Below, piece by piece: positions 22,233-32,950 of a stretch of 64,000 bases of DNA (the first letter of the stretch is position 1; the number at the start of each line of letters is the position of its first letter). A program made the translations under genes and the position numbers. Origin of the DNA: Strigamia acuminata (lineage: Eukaryota > Arthropoda > Chilopoda > Geophilomorpha > Linotaeniidae); assembly GCA_949358305.1 (NCBI GenBank), contig OX442319.1, positions 3,906,001-3,970,000 on the forward strand, given 5' to 3'. The notes beneath the pieces are model-generated. The model was not told the DNA's origin. It worked only from the letters and a program-made list of their open reading frames with translations, and searched no databases.

Positions 22233-22582
22233 CCGTACCGCCCCGTTTAAACGCCCGGGTTCAATAAAGCGCCGGCCCCGTTTTAGCGCCGGGCAGTCAT
22301 CGGAGATTTATTAAATTGACGCCGGCCCCGTTTTAGCGCCGGGCAGTCATCGGCGATTTACTAAATTGACGCCGGCCCCGAATAAGCGCCGGGTTCTCAA
22401 AAATCACCGATTTTTTGCAACAAATTGGTAATTTTTGCAGAAAAATCGCCTTTTTTTTGCAAAAAATCGGCGATTTTTCGGTTATGCGCCGGGTTCATTT
22501 AATCGCCGGTTTCATATTGGCGCCGGGAGAAGCAGCTCAAAAAAAGAATTAAACTCCCGGGCGTTTAAGCGAAGCGCTACGG
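22233..22582. mobile_element. GC-rich MITE with repeated GCCGG modules, 350 bp
   Basis: Flanked by TA on both sides; the empty site is visible in the homologous spacers at about 19031 and 57437 (AATATTATTTATTGAC). The ends (CCGTACCGCCCCGTTTAAACG and the inverted CGTTTAAGCGAAGCGCTACGG) are inverted repeats. Inside, the block GACGCCGGCCCCGTTTTAGC recurs about every 60 bp, and there is a further internal inverted repeat around AAAAATCGGCGATTTTT. No coding capacity. Confidence 0.8.
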
Positions 22583-23182
22583 TATTTATTGACATGGAAC
22601 TTAATATCAAAATAAAGGTATTATGATTATCACATTTTAATACTGTCCGTTAATTTAAAATAAAATGAAAAAGACTAAATTTGCTTGTATTGTATTGTCA
22701 CAAATTTCATCCAATAAAGCAATTTAAGCAAAAATTGACCCAGGAGGGTTGTTTATCACTGCAAATGTTAATGTTAAAAAATTCTATAATTGTCATCATT
22801 TCAATTTGTTATAAAAACTGCATTGAGGAAAGAGTTCATCGGGCTTTGAAAAAGGTCAAATTGCTATACAGTATTAACATCAGCTAGTATTAAAACAGGT
22901 ATGGAATAATTGCAATGAAACTTAAAAGGTCACAGAGTGGTTGATAATTTCTTGAGATTAATAAATGATAATTACGAGAGCAAGACGAGAACTGTCCCAC
23001 CTTGAAAACCTACTGGTATAAAAATAATGTTTTATAAGTCAAAATAAATTTCAGTTTTCTTAATTTTCGTTTACAAAAAATGCTTTTCAACACGTTTTGT
23101 CATAGTATCAATTAGCTTACAAGAATAAGCACAAAAATGCAACTTGAATGGTTTTTATGTTGTATCGGTTTTATGTGTCTTT
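22583..23182. other. 3' spacer of ZNF-B
   Basis: Non-coding spacer common to the zinc-finger units. At 23118-23160 the minus strand keeps the fossil finger sequence beyond the stop. Confidence 0.7.
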
Positions 23183-24280
23183 TTAAATTCCCACTTGTAA
23201 TACTTCAATAATTACATGAATGACACTTGATTGGTTTTCATCTGCATGAGTTGCAATATGTTTTTTTAAATTCGCACCTGTAATACTGTAAAAATCACAT
23301 AAATAACACTTGAATAGTTTTTCACCTGGATGAATTGCAATATGTTTTTTTAAATTCGCACTTGTAATACTTGAGTAATCACATAAATGACACTTGAATG
23401 GTTTTTCACCTGTATGTGTTGCAATATGTCTTTTTAAATTCCCACTTTCAACACTGGAATAAGCACAAAGGTGGCACTTGAATCGTTTTTCACCTGAATG
23501 AGTTGCAATATGACGTTTTAAACTTCTGCTATTAATACAGGAATAATTACATAAATGACACTTGAATAATTTTTTACCTGTGTGAATTGCAATGTGGTTT
23601 TTTAAATTCCCGCTTGTAATACTGGAATAATTACACAAATGACACTTGAATGGTTTTTCACCTGTATGAGTTGCAATATGTATTTTTAAATGCCCACTTT
23701 GCGTACAGGAATAATCACATAAATGACACTTGAATCGTTTTTCATCTGCATGAGTTGCAATATGTCTTTTTAAATTCCAACTTTTAATACAGGAATACTC
23801 ACATAAATGGCACCTGAATGGTTTTTCTCCCGTGTGCAGTTGCTTTTGACTCGTGTGAGTTAACATATGTATTTTTAAATCCCCACTTCCAATGCAGGAA
23901 AAATCACATAAATGACAATTGACTGCTTCTTCTGTAGTATGAGTCTTTACATGACTGCTCAAAATCCTTGCACTACTGCACGAATAAACACACAACTGGC
24001 AAGTAAATGATTTGTTTCTTGAATGGGTTGTTAAATGTTTTTTTAGATCTCGTCTTTGGGTGCAGGAATAATCACAAAAATGACACTCCAATGGATTTTC
24101 CCTCGTGTGAGATCGCGTGTGGAAATCCAACTTCTGCTTAGTCCTAAAGGAAACAGAACACACGCGGCATTTGTAGGGCTTTGCACCAACGTGAATCAGC
24201 ATGTGTGACTTCAAACACGAATAAAATGAACTCGAATAATCACACCGACTACAAGTGAAGCGCTGTTGTTTGCTCGTCAT
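23183..24280 (-). CDS. ZNF-B, 12-finger C2H2 protein with frameshifted last finger
   Basis: 365 residues, single coding exon, MTSKQQRFTCSRCDYSS at the start. Twelve complete C2H2 fingers follow in tandem. Fingers 1-5 match the paralogues closely; fingers 6 and 7 (CIKSWNLKRH, CTQSGHLKIH) resemble ZNF-A fingers 5 and 6; fingers 8-12 are almost identical to those of ZNF-E. After HIATHADEN a one-base loss in the A-run shifts the frame, so the thirteenth finger reads QSSVIHVIIEVLQVGI and stops; in the other frame the finger sequence (KCHSCNY, SGNLKRH) is still readable. Probable nuclear DNA-binding protein of unknown target. Confidence 0.9.
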   Translation of the reverse strand: MTSKQQRFTCSRCDYSSSFYSCLKSHMLIHVGAKPYKCRVCSVSFRTKQKLDFHTRSHTRENPLECHFCDYSCTQRRDLKKHLTTHSRNKSFTCQLCVYSCSSARILSSHVKTHTTEEAVNCHLCDFSCIGSGDLKIHMLTHTSQKQLHTGEKPFRCHLCEYSCIKSWNLKRHIATHADEKRFKCHLCDYSCTQSGHLKIHIATHTGEKPFKCHLCNYSSITSGNLKNHIAIHTGKKLFKCHLCNYSCINSRSLKRHIATHSGEKRFKCHLCAYSSVESGNLKRHIATHTGEKPFKCHLCDYSSITSANLKKHIAIHPGEKLFKCYLCDFYSITGANLKKHIATHADENQSSVIHVIIEVLQVGI

Positions 24281-24868
24281 TTTGGATTTGAAAAAATAAG
24301 AAATTCAAGCTGAGGATACGGAAAATGTTTGTCTTGCAATCAATCACAGACTTTATGCTGATAGAAATAAATCGATCACATCGAAATAGAACTTATTCTG
24401 AAATTGAAAGAAAATCAACATTAGAAACATAATTTTCATACATAAAATTGATCTAAGCTATCACGTTCTTACAGTAATCAAGTGGGAATTTTATTTTTTT
24501 CTCCTTGTTCAGCAGTTGGGCAACCAGGTGGAAATTTGATCAGTTCTTACCAATACGACCCGTGAATGTTTTCGTGCTTCGGCAAGGTAAGCAGAATACT
24601 GAAGTAGAATACTGAGCACTGAAGATCACGGAGCCTTGAACAGACTTACGGATCTTACAGATCGGCAAACTACAAAAAAAAGTCGAAGATAAGTTTACAG
24701 GTAACAATTTCATGAACATCGTTTCTTACCCTAATTCTGATTTTTCGGTAAACAATCTGAAATGATGTTATCAGACGCGTGGTTAAAATTAGCGACGGGA
24801 AACATGAGGTGGCTGGGTGATAGGAAAACCCGATGTAAAGTTGAATTTTGCGCCATCTTTTGAAAAAA
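24281..24868 (-). promoter_or_regulatory. leader/promoter block of ZNF-B, with likely leader intron
   Basis: Conserved upstream block. On the minus strand a good donor (TG|GTAAGAACTG) and a good acceptor (CTTTCAATTTCAG) frame a predicted 5' UTR intron at about 24398-24550; the same sites exist in C, D, E and F. The block ends with GAATTTTGCGCCATCTTTT, i.e. AAAGATGGCGC on the coding strand, a YY1-like core. Transcription start unknown. Confidence 0.5.
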
Positions 24869-25740
24869 AGATAAAGCGACTTATAGAGCTCTGTTTACTG
24901 TGCGCCTACGTCTTCGGACATATTGTATATTTAATTTTAACTTGAAAAACAAAATAATTAACTGTTTGGCATCCATGCCTATACAAATTGTAAAATTGGT
25001 GGCAAAATTCCCGCAGACTTGGGACAAAACTTATCCAACATTCTAAATATATGTATTGTACGTGTTCCAAACAAGCAATTAGTGATAGGAAATTACTAAT
25101 TTGTCAGCGATTCTGATGTTGTTTCTGATTAGTTAGTACCAGTAATTATAGTTTCATATAAATTTTATTATTATCATAATTCTTTAATTCTAAGCATCTT
25201 TAAAATAATGCATCTTACAATCGATGCAGGGCCGGGCTTAGATGCAGGGCTGGACTTTGGTATTGCGGGGCCCCAAGTAAAAAACGTGTTTGGCGGACTT
25301 TGACTGTACCATACATTTGTTTGATACCTTTGATTGATACTTTTCATGTGCGTCATCTTTTCGTCGTGTTGCCTAACGTGGATCAGTTACTCAGTGTTCA
25401 TTTACAAGACGGCGAAGCAATCCTAAAACAAATCAAATTGCAACAGCCCTCCCATTTTGATGTTGTTTAAAGCAGGGAAAAGAACTTACCTGATTGGCTA
25501 GTTTAGTTTACTCATTTAAATGTGATTATTTTTTCCTTGCTGTGTTATTTATCCATTTTAATGTGTTCTTTATTTACTGTGTTAGTTCTCAAGGGCTTGG
25601 CTTCATGTAAGAGCTATGAAAACTTTTTATAAGTTATTTTGAACCGAACATTAAAAGCTCCACCAACGACAAGTTTGCCTCAAAACTGCATGGTTTGGGA
25701 CATAAGTATTATGCCACTTAAAAATTGCTTATCAAATAAA
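24869..25740. other. linker between ZNF-B and ZNF-C
   Basis: Matches 59663-60790 of block II (AAAGCGACTTATAGAGCTCT near the start, GAACCGAACATTAAAAGCTC near the end) and in part 62965-63600. Contains a relic with CAGGGCCGGGCTTAG and GGGGCCCCAAGTAAAA, resembling hAT MITE ends. Not coding. Confidence 0.65.
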
Positions 25741-26340
25741 CAAATTGAAGAAATATTTAGAATATTATTTATTGACATGGAACTTAATATAAAAATAAAG
25801 ATATTCTGTTTATCACTTTGTAATAATGTCAGTTAATTTAAAATAAAATAAAAAAGCCTAAATTTGCTCGTATTGTGTGTATTATAAATCATTATAAAGC
25901 CAGTCACAAATTTCATCCAATAAAGCTATTTCAGCAAAAATTGACACAGGAGGGAAGTTTATCACTTTGCAAATGTTATCTTTAAAAATATTCTATAATT
26001 GTCACCATTTCCATTTGTTATAAAAACGGCATTGAGGGAAGAGTCCATCTGGCTTTGAAAAAGGTCAAATTGCTATATTAACATCAGCTAGTAAAACAGG
26101 TATGAAATAATTGCAATGAAACTTAAAAGATCACAGAGTGGTTGATAATTTCTTGAGATTAAATGATAATTACGGGAGTAAGAAGAGAACTGTCCTACCC
26201 TGAAAACCTACGTATGAAAATAATAAAATAAATTTCCGTTTTCTTAATTTTCGTTTCCAAAAAAAATGCTTTTTGACACGTTTTGTCAAAGTATCAATTA
26301 GCTTACAAGAATGAGCACAAAAATGCAACTTGAATGGTTT
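25741..26340. other. 3' spacer of ZNF-C
   Basis: Same spacer type as beside the other zinc-finger genes. Here no FLCN exon sequence precedes it; only the distal 3' flank remains. The fossil finger after the stop lies at about 26300-26341. Confidence 0.65.
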
Positions 26341-27051
26341 TTATGATGCATCATGGGTTTTTATGTGTCTTTTTAAATTCCCACTTGAATTACTGGAATA
26401 ATCACATAAATAACACTTGAATGGTTTTTCATCTGAATGAGTTGCAATATGTCTCTTTAAATTCCCACTTAGAATACTGGAATAAGCACAAAAGTGGCAC
26501 TTGAATTGTTTGTCACCTGTATGAGTTGCAATATGAGGTTTTAACATTGCGCTTTTAAAACAGGAATAATCACATAAATGACACTTGAATAATTTTTCTC
26601 CCGTATGCAGTTGCTTTTGACTCGTATGAGTTAACATATGCATTTTTAAATCCCCACTTCCAATGCAGGAAAAAGCACATAGATGACAATTGATTGCTTC
26701 TTTTGTAGTATGAGTCTTTACATGACTACTCAAAATCCTCGCACTACTGCACGAATAAACACACAAATGGCAAGTAAATGATTTGTTTCTTGAATGGGTT
26801 GTTAAATGTTTTCTTAAATCCCTACTTTGGGTGCAGGAATAATCACAAAAATGACACTTCAATGGGGTTTCCCTCGTGTGAGATCGCGTGTGGAAATCCA
26901 ACTTCTGCTTAGTCCTAAAGGAAACAAAACACACGTGGCATTTGTAGGGCTTTGCACCAACGTGAATCAGCATGTGTGACTTCAAACACGAATAAAATGA
27001 ACTCGAATAATCACACCGACTACAAGTGAAGCGCTGTTGATTGCTCGTCAT
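26341..27051 (-). CDS. ZNF-C, 8-finger C2H2 protein
   Basis: 236 residues, single coding exon, start MTSNQQRFTCSRCDYSS. Eight fingers. Fingers 1-5 follow the family pattern; fingers 6-8 (CFKSAMLKPH, CAYSSILSGNLKRH, CDYSSNSSGNLKRH) correspond to fingers 10-12 of ZNF-F. Relative to F it therefore lacks four whole fingers in the middle, with the frame kept. All eight have both Cys and both His. Probable nuclear DNA-binding protein. Confidence 0.88.
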   Translation of the reverse strand: MTSNQQRFTCSRCDYSSSFYSCLKSHMLIHVGAKPYKCHVCFVSFRTKQKLDFHTRSHTRETPLKCHFCDYSCTQSRDLRKHLTTHSRNKSFTCHLCVYSCSSARILSSHVKTHTTKEAINCHLCAFSCIGSGDLKMHMLTHTSQKQLHTGEKLFKCHLCDYSCFKSAMLKPHIATHTGDKQFKCHFCAYSSILSGNLKRHIATHSDEKPFKCYLCDYSSNSSGNLKRHIKTHDAS

Positions 27052-27570
27052 TTTAGATTTGAAAAAATATCGATTTCAAGCTGTGAGTGCGGGAAAATTA
27101 TGTTTTGCAATCAATCACACCGAAATAGAACTTATTCTGAAATTGAAAGAAAATTAACATTAGAAACATATTTTTTATCAATAATATCGCTTTCGTACAG
27201 TAATCAAGTGGGAATTTCACGTTTTTACTCCGTGTTCGGCAGTTGGTTATGATTTGAGCAACCAGGTGGAACTTTGAGCAATTCTTACCACTATGGCCGT
27301 AGAATGTTTTCGTGCTCCGGCACTGAAAATCACTAAGCCTTGAACAGACTTACGGCTCTTACAGATCGGCAAACTAAAAAATAAATCAAAGTTAAGTTCA
27401 CAGGTAGCAATTTCATAAACATCGTTTTGTACCCAAATTCTGATTTTTCGGTAAAATGATTTTTTCATTCGTGTGATGAATATTACAGTAGCTAGCGACG
27501 GGAAAACGTGAGGTGGCTGGGTGATAGGAAAACCCGATGTAAAGTTGAATTTTGCGCCATCTTTTGGTAA
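27052..27570 (-). promoter_or_regulatory. leader/promoter block of ZNF-C
   Basis: Same conserved block as ZNF-B; predicted leader intron at about 27137-27288. Ends in GAATTTTGCGCCATCTTTT at 27550-27567. Confidence 0.5.
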
Positions 27571-28041
27571 ATGTTGTGTTTTCTCAATAAACTCAATCGA
27601 TAATTTTCACTGTGGTTGCGACTTTTATTCTGATTCACGCGGCAATTTACTTGCATACACTCAGCATTAATTTAGAATACATTTTCGTTCATCTCGATAT
27701 TCTAGAGTTCTTGTTATCGTTGTTTACATTGTTATATTTTATAGATATTGTTTAAAAAGGCACGATACATCGTTTAGTCATCATCGTTTTGTCATCAATG
27801 CGCGCTATTATTAATGGATACAATAAATTTTATATAATACACATTTATATTTATCGATCTGAATCATGACATCTCCCCAGAAATCTAGCCTAAAGCTAAT
27901 TTCCTTTGTGAATGCCAAGATGGCGTCTGGCCACAATCTGTTGCAAGGGTCGCGCGGTGGTGGCGACTGTTCGCAACTACACTTTCGTCCTTGATCTCGT
28001 CCTTTGGGGGCTGGGCGATCCCGATGTGGACGCTCGCACGT
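27571..28041. other. spacer 3' of the tektin gene
   Basis: No gene seen. On the minus strand an AATAAA (plus TTTATT at about 27627) may serve the tektin gene. Confidence 0.4.
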
Positions 28042-29190
28042 CTACACAGTTCGTATTTGTCCAGTTCCAGTTCCTTTTTGTAGCTCGTGCGTTTGCCGAG
28101 CTTCGACGCTCGTGTGTTTGGTCATTTCGATTACCGCACTGACACGTTTGTCTATTTCGATTACCTCACTGACACGTTTGTCTATTTCGATTACACGGTT
28201 CAGGAGTTCGTCGACCATGGTTTCGACCCCGAATTCGATTCTCCAGCTGACGTGTTTGGCCTCGATCACACGTTGGTCGATGTAAGTCGAGTTTTTCTTT
28301 ACTTTTATGTCACCCGCCACTTCCAATTTGTTGCAAATTAGTTTATGCAGCACGTGTTCAGTCCCTTGCGGTTTTTTCTTCAAGCTATTTAGCGAGTACG
28401 TTAACTGCTCAACATCCGAGTTGAGATGCACTTGAGGTCCATCAACGCAAAACTCGATGTTGGGTCGTTTCGTTCGCAGCGCTATGCGACTTTGCTCAAA
28501 AATTAGCGGTTGCTCGATTTCCGCGATTGGTTTGAGTAGCTTTTCTATGTTTAATTGTATAGCGTTGACTTGGTGCTTGAATTTGAGATGACTGACGACA
28601 ATGTTCTGTTCGCTGATGCGACTATAGAACGCCTGTTCTGTGGCGTTCAGTTGGTAGTGCAAATCTTCGGCGGCATGACTTAAAAGCCTGTCTATTACAC
28701 CAAGGAGTTGCAGGGATTTGTTCAATTCTAGTTCCGCTTTGTTGAGGACGGCTGGAATCACTTTTTGCCAATCATCTATGGAAAACTCTCGCTCTTGGCC
28801 CAGGTTCATGGCGGGCTGCCTGCTAGGGGCTAAATACGGTTCGAGATTTACACCGGAGTTGTCGAGTAAACCTTTCCCGTGCGGGCTCATGTTGACGGCG
28901 AAGTTGTCCGCTCGGATTGCGATCATTTTGTCGCATAAATTGTTTTCAAGGAAGTAGCGGGCGCAACGGTTGAATCGAATTTGCTCGAATAATTTCCCTT
29001 TGTCGCGCTGAAACATCCCTTTGACTCCCACGATGACATCTCGTTCATTTAGGAGATTTTCTTGAATTGCGTCGTGCACAAGGTCGATTCCCTCAGGTTG
29101 GTCTCTCAAAGTCAGACATTGATTCACAATATCCATGTACAAATTTAAGCTATCCAGCGCAATTTCCACATGCGATCTGTACAGCCTCAC
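28042..29190 (-). CDS. tektin, 3' coding exon (N-terminus not found)
   Basis: Tektins are coiled-coil filament proteins inside the doublet microtubules of cilia and sperm tails. The 382-residue frame contains the family signature nonapeptide as RPNIEFCVD (242-250; usual RPNVELCRD), GIDLVHD (34-40), LFEQIRFNRCARYFLE and IDRLLSHAAEDLHYQ, in normal tektin order with heptad-like spacing. The frame opens with GTG, not ATG, and about 80-120 residues of the usual N-terminal helix are absent, so an upstream exon must exist or has been lost. At 28140-28195 a 27-bp unit encoding VIEIDKRVS is repeated, extending the C-terminal tail. Which tektin subtype it is I cannot tell. Confidence 0.82.
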   Translation of the reverse strand: MRLYRSHVEIALDSLNLYMDIVNQCLTLRDQPEGIDLVHDAIQENLLNERDVIVGVKGMFQRDKGKLFEQIRFNRCARYFLENNLCDKMIAIRADNFAVNMSPHGKGLLDNSGVNLEPYLAPSRQPAMNLGQEREFSIDDWQKVIPAVLNKAELELNKSLQLLGVIDRLLSHAAEDLHYQLNATEQAFYSRISEQNIVVSHLKFKHQVNAIQLNIEKLLKPIAEIEQPLIFEQSRIALRTKRPNIEFCVDGPQVHLNSDVEQLTYSLNSLKKKPQGTEHVLHKLICNKLEVAGDIKVKKNSTYIDQRVIEAKHVSWRIEFGVETMVDELLNRVIEIDKRVSEVIEIDKRVSAVIEMTKHTSVEARQTHELQKGTGTGQIRTV

Positions 29191-29452
29191 CCCCTTTCTT
29201 CTGCCACTCCAAAGCCGACCTCTACATGGTCACCACCATCCATGGATGTGGAGCCAGAAGTGGAATCAAATAGTTTTGCGTGTAAATGCTGACTATTTGC
29301 CATTAATCCACTCTATCATAGTCATCTACTGCCGTGAAAGAGAGTAATCCTGTCAGCATAATTGTATTATTTAAACATATGAGCATATTAGAAATATTGT
29401 ATAAGTTTAACTTACTATTATGTATTATGAAATTTAAAGTATTTAACAATTA

Positions 29453-29983
29453 CCATGTTTACATGTTACCAGTTATCTAGATAAGTAAAAATGCGAATTT
29501 TTACTTACCTAGAAAACTGCATGCGTTTACAAAGAATCAGTTTTCCAAAAAATGTGACGTTATATGACGTATTTAACTCTCTGTTAAACTTGCGCATTAA
29601 TCATCCACAATGCACTGTGCACAAACAATATATCTTCCCGCCAACCTCGGAATATATTGTTTTGTTTCGTTGGAGTTTCCCAGGTAACAGTATTCATTCT
29701 AACATTGCGAGCACTGTGCTCGCTCCATTTTGCCGCCATGTTTTTAAACAGTTGCATTACAGCGTTGTTGTGACGTCAGCTTATCCAGATAAGCAATGAG
29801 TGGGTGTTTACATTGCAAATGGCAATGCGCAAAACACCCAAAATCTACCTCAAACAAGTGGATTTTAGTTTTCCAGATAAGTTTGACTTTTCTGGAAAAC
29901 TGATTTGTTTACATGATCAGTTTTCTAGAAAAGTAAAATTCGCATTTTCACTTATCTAGATAAGTGAGTACATGTAAACATGG
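29453..29983. mobile_element. 531-bp palindromic MITE with TA duplication
   Basis: Ends CCATGTTTACATGTTACCAG and its inverted counterpart at 29964-29983 are flanked by TA. The inverted arms extend about 100 bp with TTATCTAGATAAGT and AGTTTTC-AGAAAA blocks. ORFs inside are by-products of the palindrome. Confidence 0.75.
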
Positions 29984-30480
29984 TAAATGTTAGTTATTAA
30001 GTTAGCCAAAAGGGCAATTTGCTTATTTCGCGCTTTACGTGTTTCTGTAACATTGAGAGCCCACTTGCTTGTACTTCTCTGAGTAAAGTGTTGCTTTTAT
30101 GTTCTCCTACTTGTATAACAGATTCTTTTATTTCTGAGTCAACTCCAAGAAATTTGTACATATCACTTACCATAGTGAAAAAGCACTCTCGATCAAACCC
30201 TGTCTTGTACTTAACCCCTTGGATTAATCTTACTGTCTTAATTAGGTTTACTCAGTGAATAAAGTGTTATTGATTTGACAAGACACCTATTTATTGTGCT
30301 CCACTCACTTCATACATATTAATCTATTTGTAGCAAAGGCGCACTACTATCTACAACGGTCATCCACTTCATCAAATAATGACAGAAGTACGGTAACAAC
30401 ACAAAAAATAATTTTAATACAAATTAATCATTTGAGCTTTTTTTTTTAGAAGGGTACTAACGGCTATCCTGGAAGCGAAA
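29984..30480. other. intergenic
   Basis: Nothing recognisable as gene, RNA or element. Confidence 0.4.
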
Positions 30481-30775
30481 ATGTGTCAGCAAGCGAAGAA
30501 ATAGACGTCGGCGCGAGTAGCAGTTCAAACAGCGCAATTAATGCCGGCGCCGAAACTAGTTCCTGTAGCGATAGCGAAATAGACGCCGTCACCATTTATA
30601 AGTCTGGTTTTAGTCCTAGTTCTAGCGACTTAGAAAGTGCTAATATAGCCCAGAAAGATGTAACTAACTTGAAAGTCAGATTTGTTCTTACTGTTTGTTG
30701 TGGTTATACACTGCCTTATCCATTTACAGCAACCAGTAGACTAAACTCATTGTAAAAACATGGTGTCAGAAGTAA
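30480..30775 (+). mobile_element. LTR end and primer-binding site of a degraded gypsy element
   Basis: The sequence ends TTGTAAAAACA and is followed at 30761 by TGGTGTCAGAAGT, a typical primer-binding site of gypsy-type elements. The preceding CTGTTTGTTGTGGTTATACA block recurs at about 43995, where the LTR-like sequence is cut short. The overlapping serine-rich frame (30483-30755, starting MSASEEIDVGASSSS) spans the LTR-like region and is probably not a gene. Confidence 0.45.
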
Positions 30776-30960
30776 AAAGCAGTGAAGTGAAAGCAGATTT
30801 AGTTCTATCAGACTAATTTAAAAAGCATAAACTTATAGAAGATAAGTGCAGTGAAAATATACATAGACTTGAATATTTAATTAGGACAATAAGTGCAACT
30901 AGAACCAAAAAGTGAGCTGTATGAACAACCTCAAAGTGACCTTAGAGTAACCTTGGAGTA

Positions 30961-32576
30961 CAGTGAGGGCAAAAACTAAGTTAACAAATGCATCATGTTG
31001 ATTTTTATGGCTGTATCTCCGGAAAAAAGAGAGGAAAATTTATGAAATTTTAACTGAAGACTCGTACAACATCCTACCTTATTCACCTAAAATTTTATCA
31101 ACATCTATCCATCAGTTTCTGAGAAAAAAATTCTTTTGTGAAGTGACGTCAAAAATTAGAGGCAAAAAGTAAGTTAACATACCCATTAAACACAAACAAT
31201 TAGCCATTCCCATTATAAAATATGCGGCAAATATTAAAAATTGTCCATAAACACATGTGTAGTTACTCATACACTTCATTAAAACATCCAAATCACAAGC
31301 AATGCCATTGTGAAACACTGAGCAATTGCCTTGACTTTATGCTTATACTCAGGCTCACCGTTAAAGACACACCACTAACACCAGTTCCTATTGGCCGAGC
31401 CTATTTACTCCTCTCTAACAGTGTACACATCCATTCTATTTCTGGTATTTTGGCCTACTTTTATGTAGCCCTACACCAGTGAATAGGCTCGGAACTGGCG
31501 TGTCTCTTATGGTGGGTCAGAGTATAGAATCATTTTTCTGCTGAAATATCCATGTCAAAGGCAGTTTATCACGTGCAAATGGAAGCATAACAGTCCTCCA
31601 ATACTTTTTTATAAGTATAATGGTCCATGATACCCTTAATTTAATGAACTGGACAGTGCTGGACTGGCCCGGCGGGCTACCGGGAGTTTCCCGGTGGCCC
31701 GTGGCCGCTGTGGCCTGTCGCGGCCTCCTGTAGCCTGTCCCGACTTCATTAATTATGACCCGGACACCCAGATTTCCCAGTAATAAATTTATTCCCAGTC
31801 CGGCCCTGGAACTGGACCGATATCCATACAGGAAACTATCCCCAAGCCATTTTACTATTGGGATGGTTTTTCCATATGGATATCAGTCCAGTTCATTAAA
31901 TTAAGGGTATCATGGACCATTATACTTATAAAAAAGTATTGGAGGACTGTTATGCTTCCATTTGCACGTGATAAACTGCCTTTGACATGGATATTTCAGC
32001 AGAAAAATGATTCTATACTCTGACCCACCATAAGATACACACCAGTTCCGAGCCTATTCACTGGTGTAGGGCTACATAAAAGTAGGCCAAAATACCAGAA
32101 ATAGAATGGATGTGTACACTGTTAGAGAGGAGTAAATAGGCTCGGCCAATAGGAACTGGTGTTAGTGGTGTGTCTTTAACGGTGAGCCTGAGTATAAGCA
32201 TAAAGTCAAGGCAATTGCTCAGTGTTTCACAATGGTATTGCTTGTGATTTGGATGTTTTAATGAAGTGTATGAGTAACTACAGATGTGTTTATGGACAAA
32301 TTTTAATATTTGCCGCATATTTTATAATGGGAATGGCTAATTGTTTGTGTTTAATGGGTATGTTAACTTACTTTTTGCCTCTAATTTTTGACGTCATTCC
32401 ACAAACGAATTTTTTTCTCAGAAACTGATGGATAGATGTTGATAAAATTTTAGGTGAATAAAGTAGGATGTTGTACGAGTCTTCAGTTAAAATTTCATAA
32501 ATTTTTCTCTCTTTTTTCCGGAGATACAGCCATAAGAATCAACATGATGCGTTTGTTAACTTAGTTTTTGCCCTCA
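30961..32576. mobile_element. 1.6-kb foldback element with ~690-750 bp inverted arms
   Basis: The left end CAGTGAGGGCAAAAACTAAG and the inverted right end CTTAGTTTTTGCCCTCACTG are each bordered by TA, as in mariner-type insertions. The arms match almost base for base, so the same 86-residue frame appears at 31222-31482 (plus) and 32058-32318 (minus); that frame is not a gene. The loop region holds a nested hAT MITE. The element splits a gypsy relic (PBS at 30761, gag fragment at 32610). Confidence 0.85.
31654..31808. mobile_element. hAT MITE nested in the foldback element, 155 bp
   Basis: Ends CAGTGCTGGACTGG and CCAGTCCGGCCCTG are imperfect inverted repeats. GAACTGGA stands on both sides (31646-31653, 31809-31816) as an 8-bp target duplication. 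The opposite arm of the foldback keeps the uninterrupted site (GTCCAGTTCATTAA near 31887), proving insertion. Confidence 0.92.
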
Positions 32577-32609
32577 CTGTAGCTTAGAACAAGATGTCTT
32601 CACACTTTA

Positions 32610-32950
32610 GACCTCTTACTGAATTTAAATAATAATGCAGAGGACTGAGATAATTGCAAGCAGAGATTGAAATTATACAGCTGAAAACATCCAAGAAAAA
32701 GATGCATGTGATGGGTGAAGAAGGCCTGAAACTTTACAACACCTTTAATCTACCAGATACATCAACTGTGGTGAATATATTAAGTGCCTGTGATGATCAT
32801 TACAATAAGCCATATAAAATTACTGCACATCTAAGTCATGTTTTCTTCACTGCAAAACAAAGTGCTGAACAGACTATAGACCAATTTGTGGCACAATTGA
32901 AAAATAAATCTAAGGACTGTGAATTTAGATAATTAGAGATATGTTAAGAA
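32610..32950 (+). pseudogene. Ty3/gypsy gag fragment
   Basis: The frame from 32654 contains MGEEGLKLYNTFNLPD, DDHYNKPYKI and TIDQFVAQLKNKSKDCEF, the capsid-like core of gypsy Gag proteins (GEEGL-YNTF then EQ-ID-FV--LK---K-CEFG). It stops at 32930 and no zinc knuckle or pol follows. It probably belongs with the PBS at 30761, split by the foldback element. Confidence 0.7.

Noticed and set aside
28003-28341. Plus-strand ORFs over the tektin tail
   Set aside because: Shadows of the tektin reading frame, produced by the 27-bp tandem duplication.
29491-29799. 102-residue ORF
   Set aside because: Lies wholly within the palindromic MITE 29453-29983.
30483-30755. Serine-rich 90-residue ORF
   Set aside because: It runs into LTR-like sequence repeated elsewhere; no independent support for a gene.
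31222-32318. Two identical 86-residue ORFs on opposite strands
   Set aside because: They are the two arms of the foldback element; no protein family resemblance.
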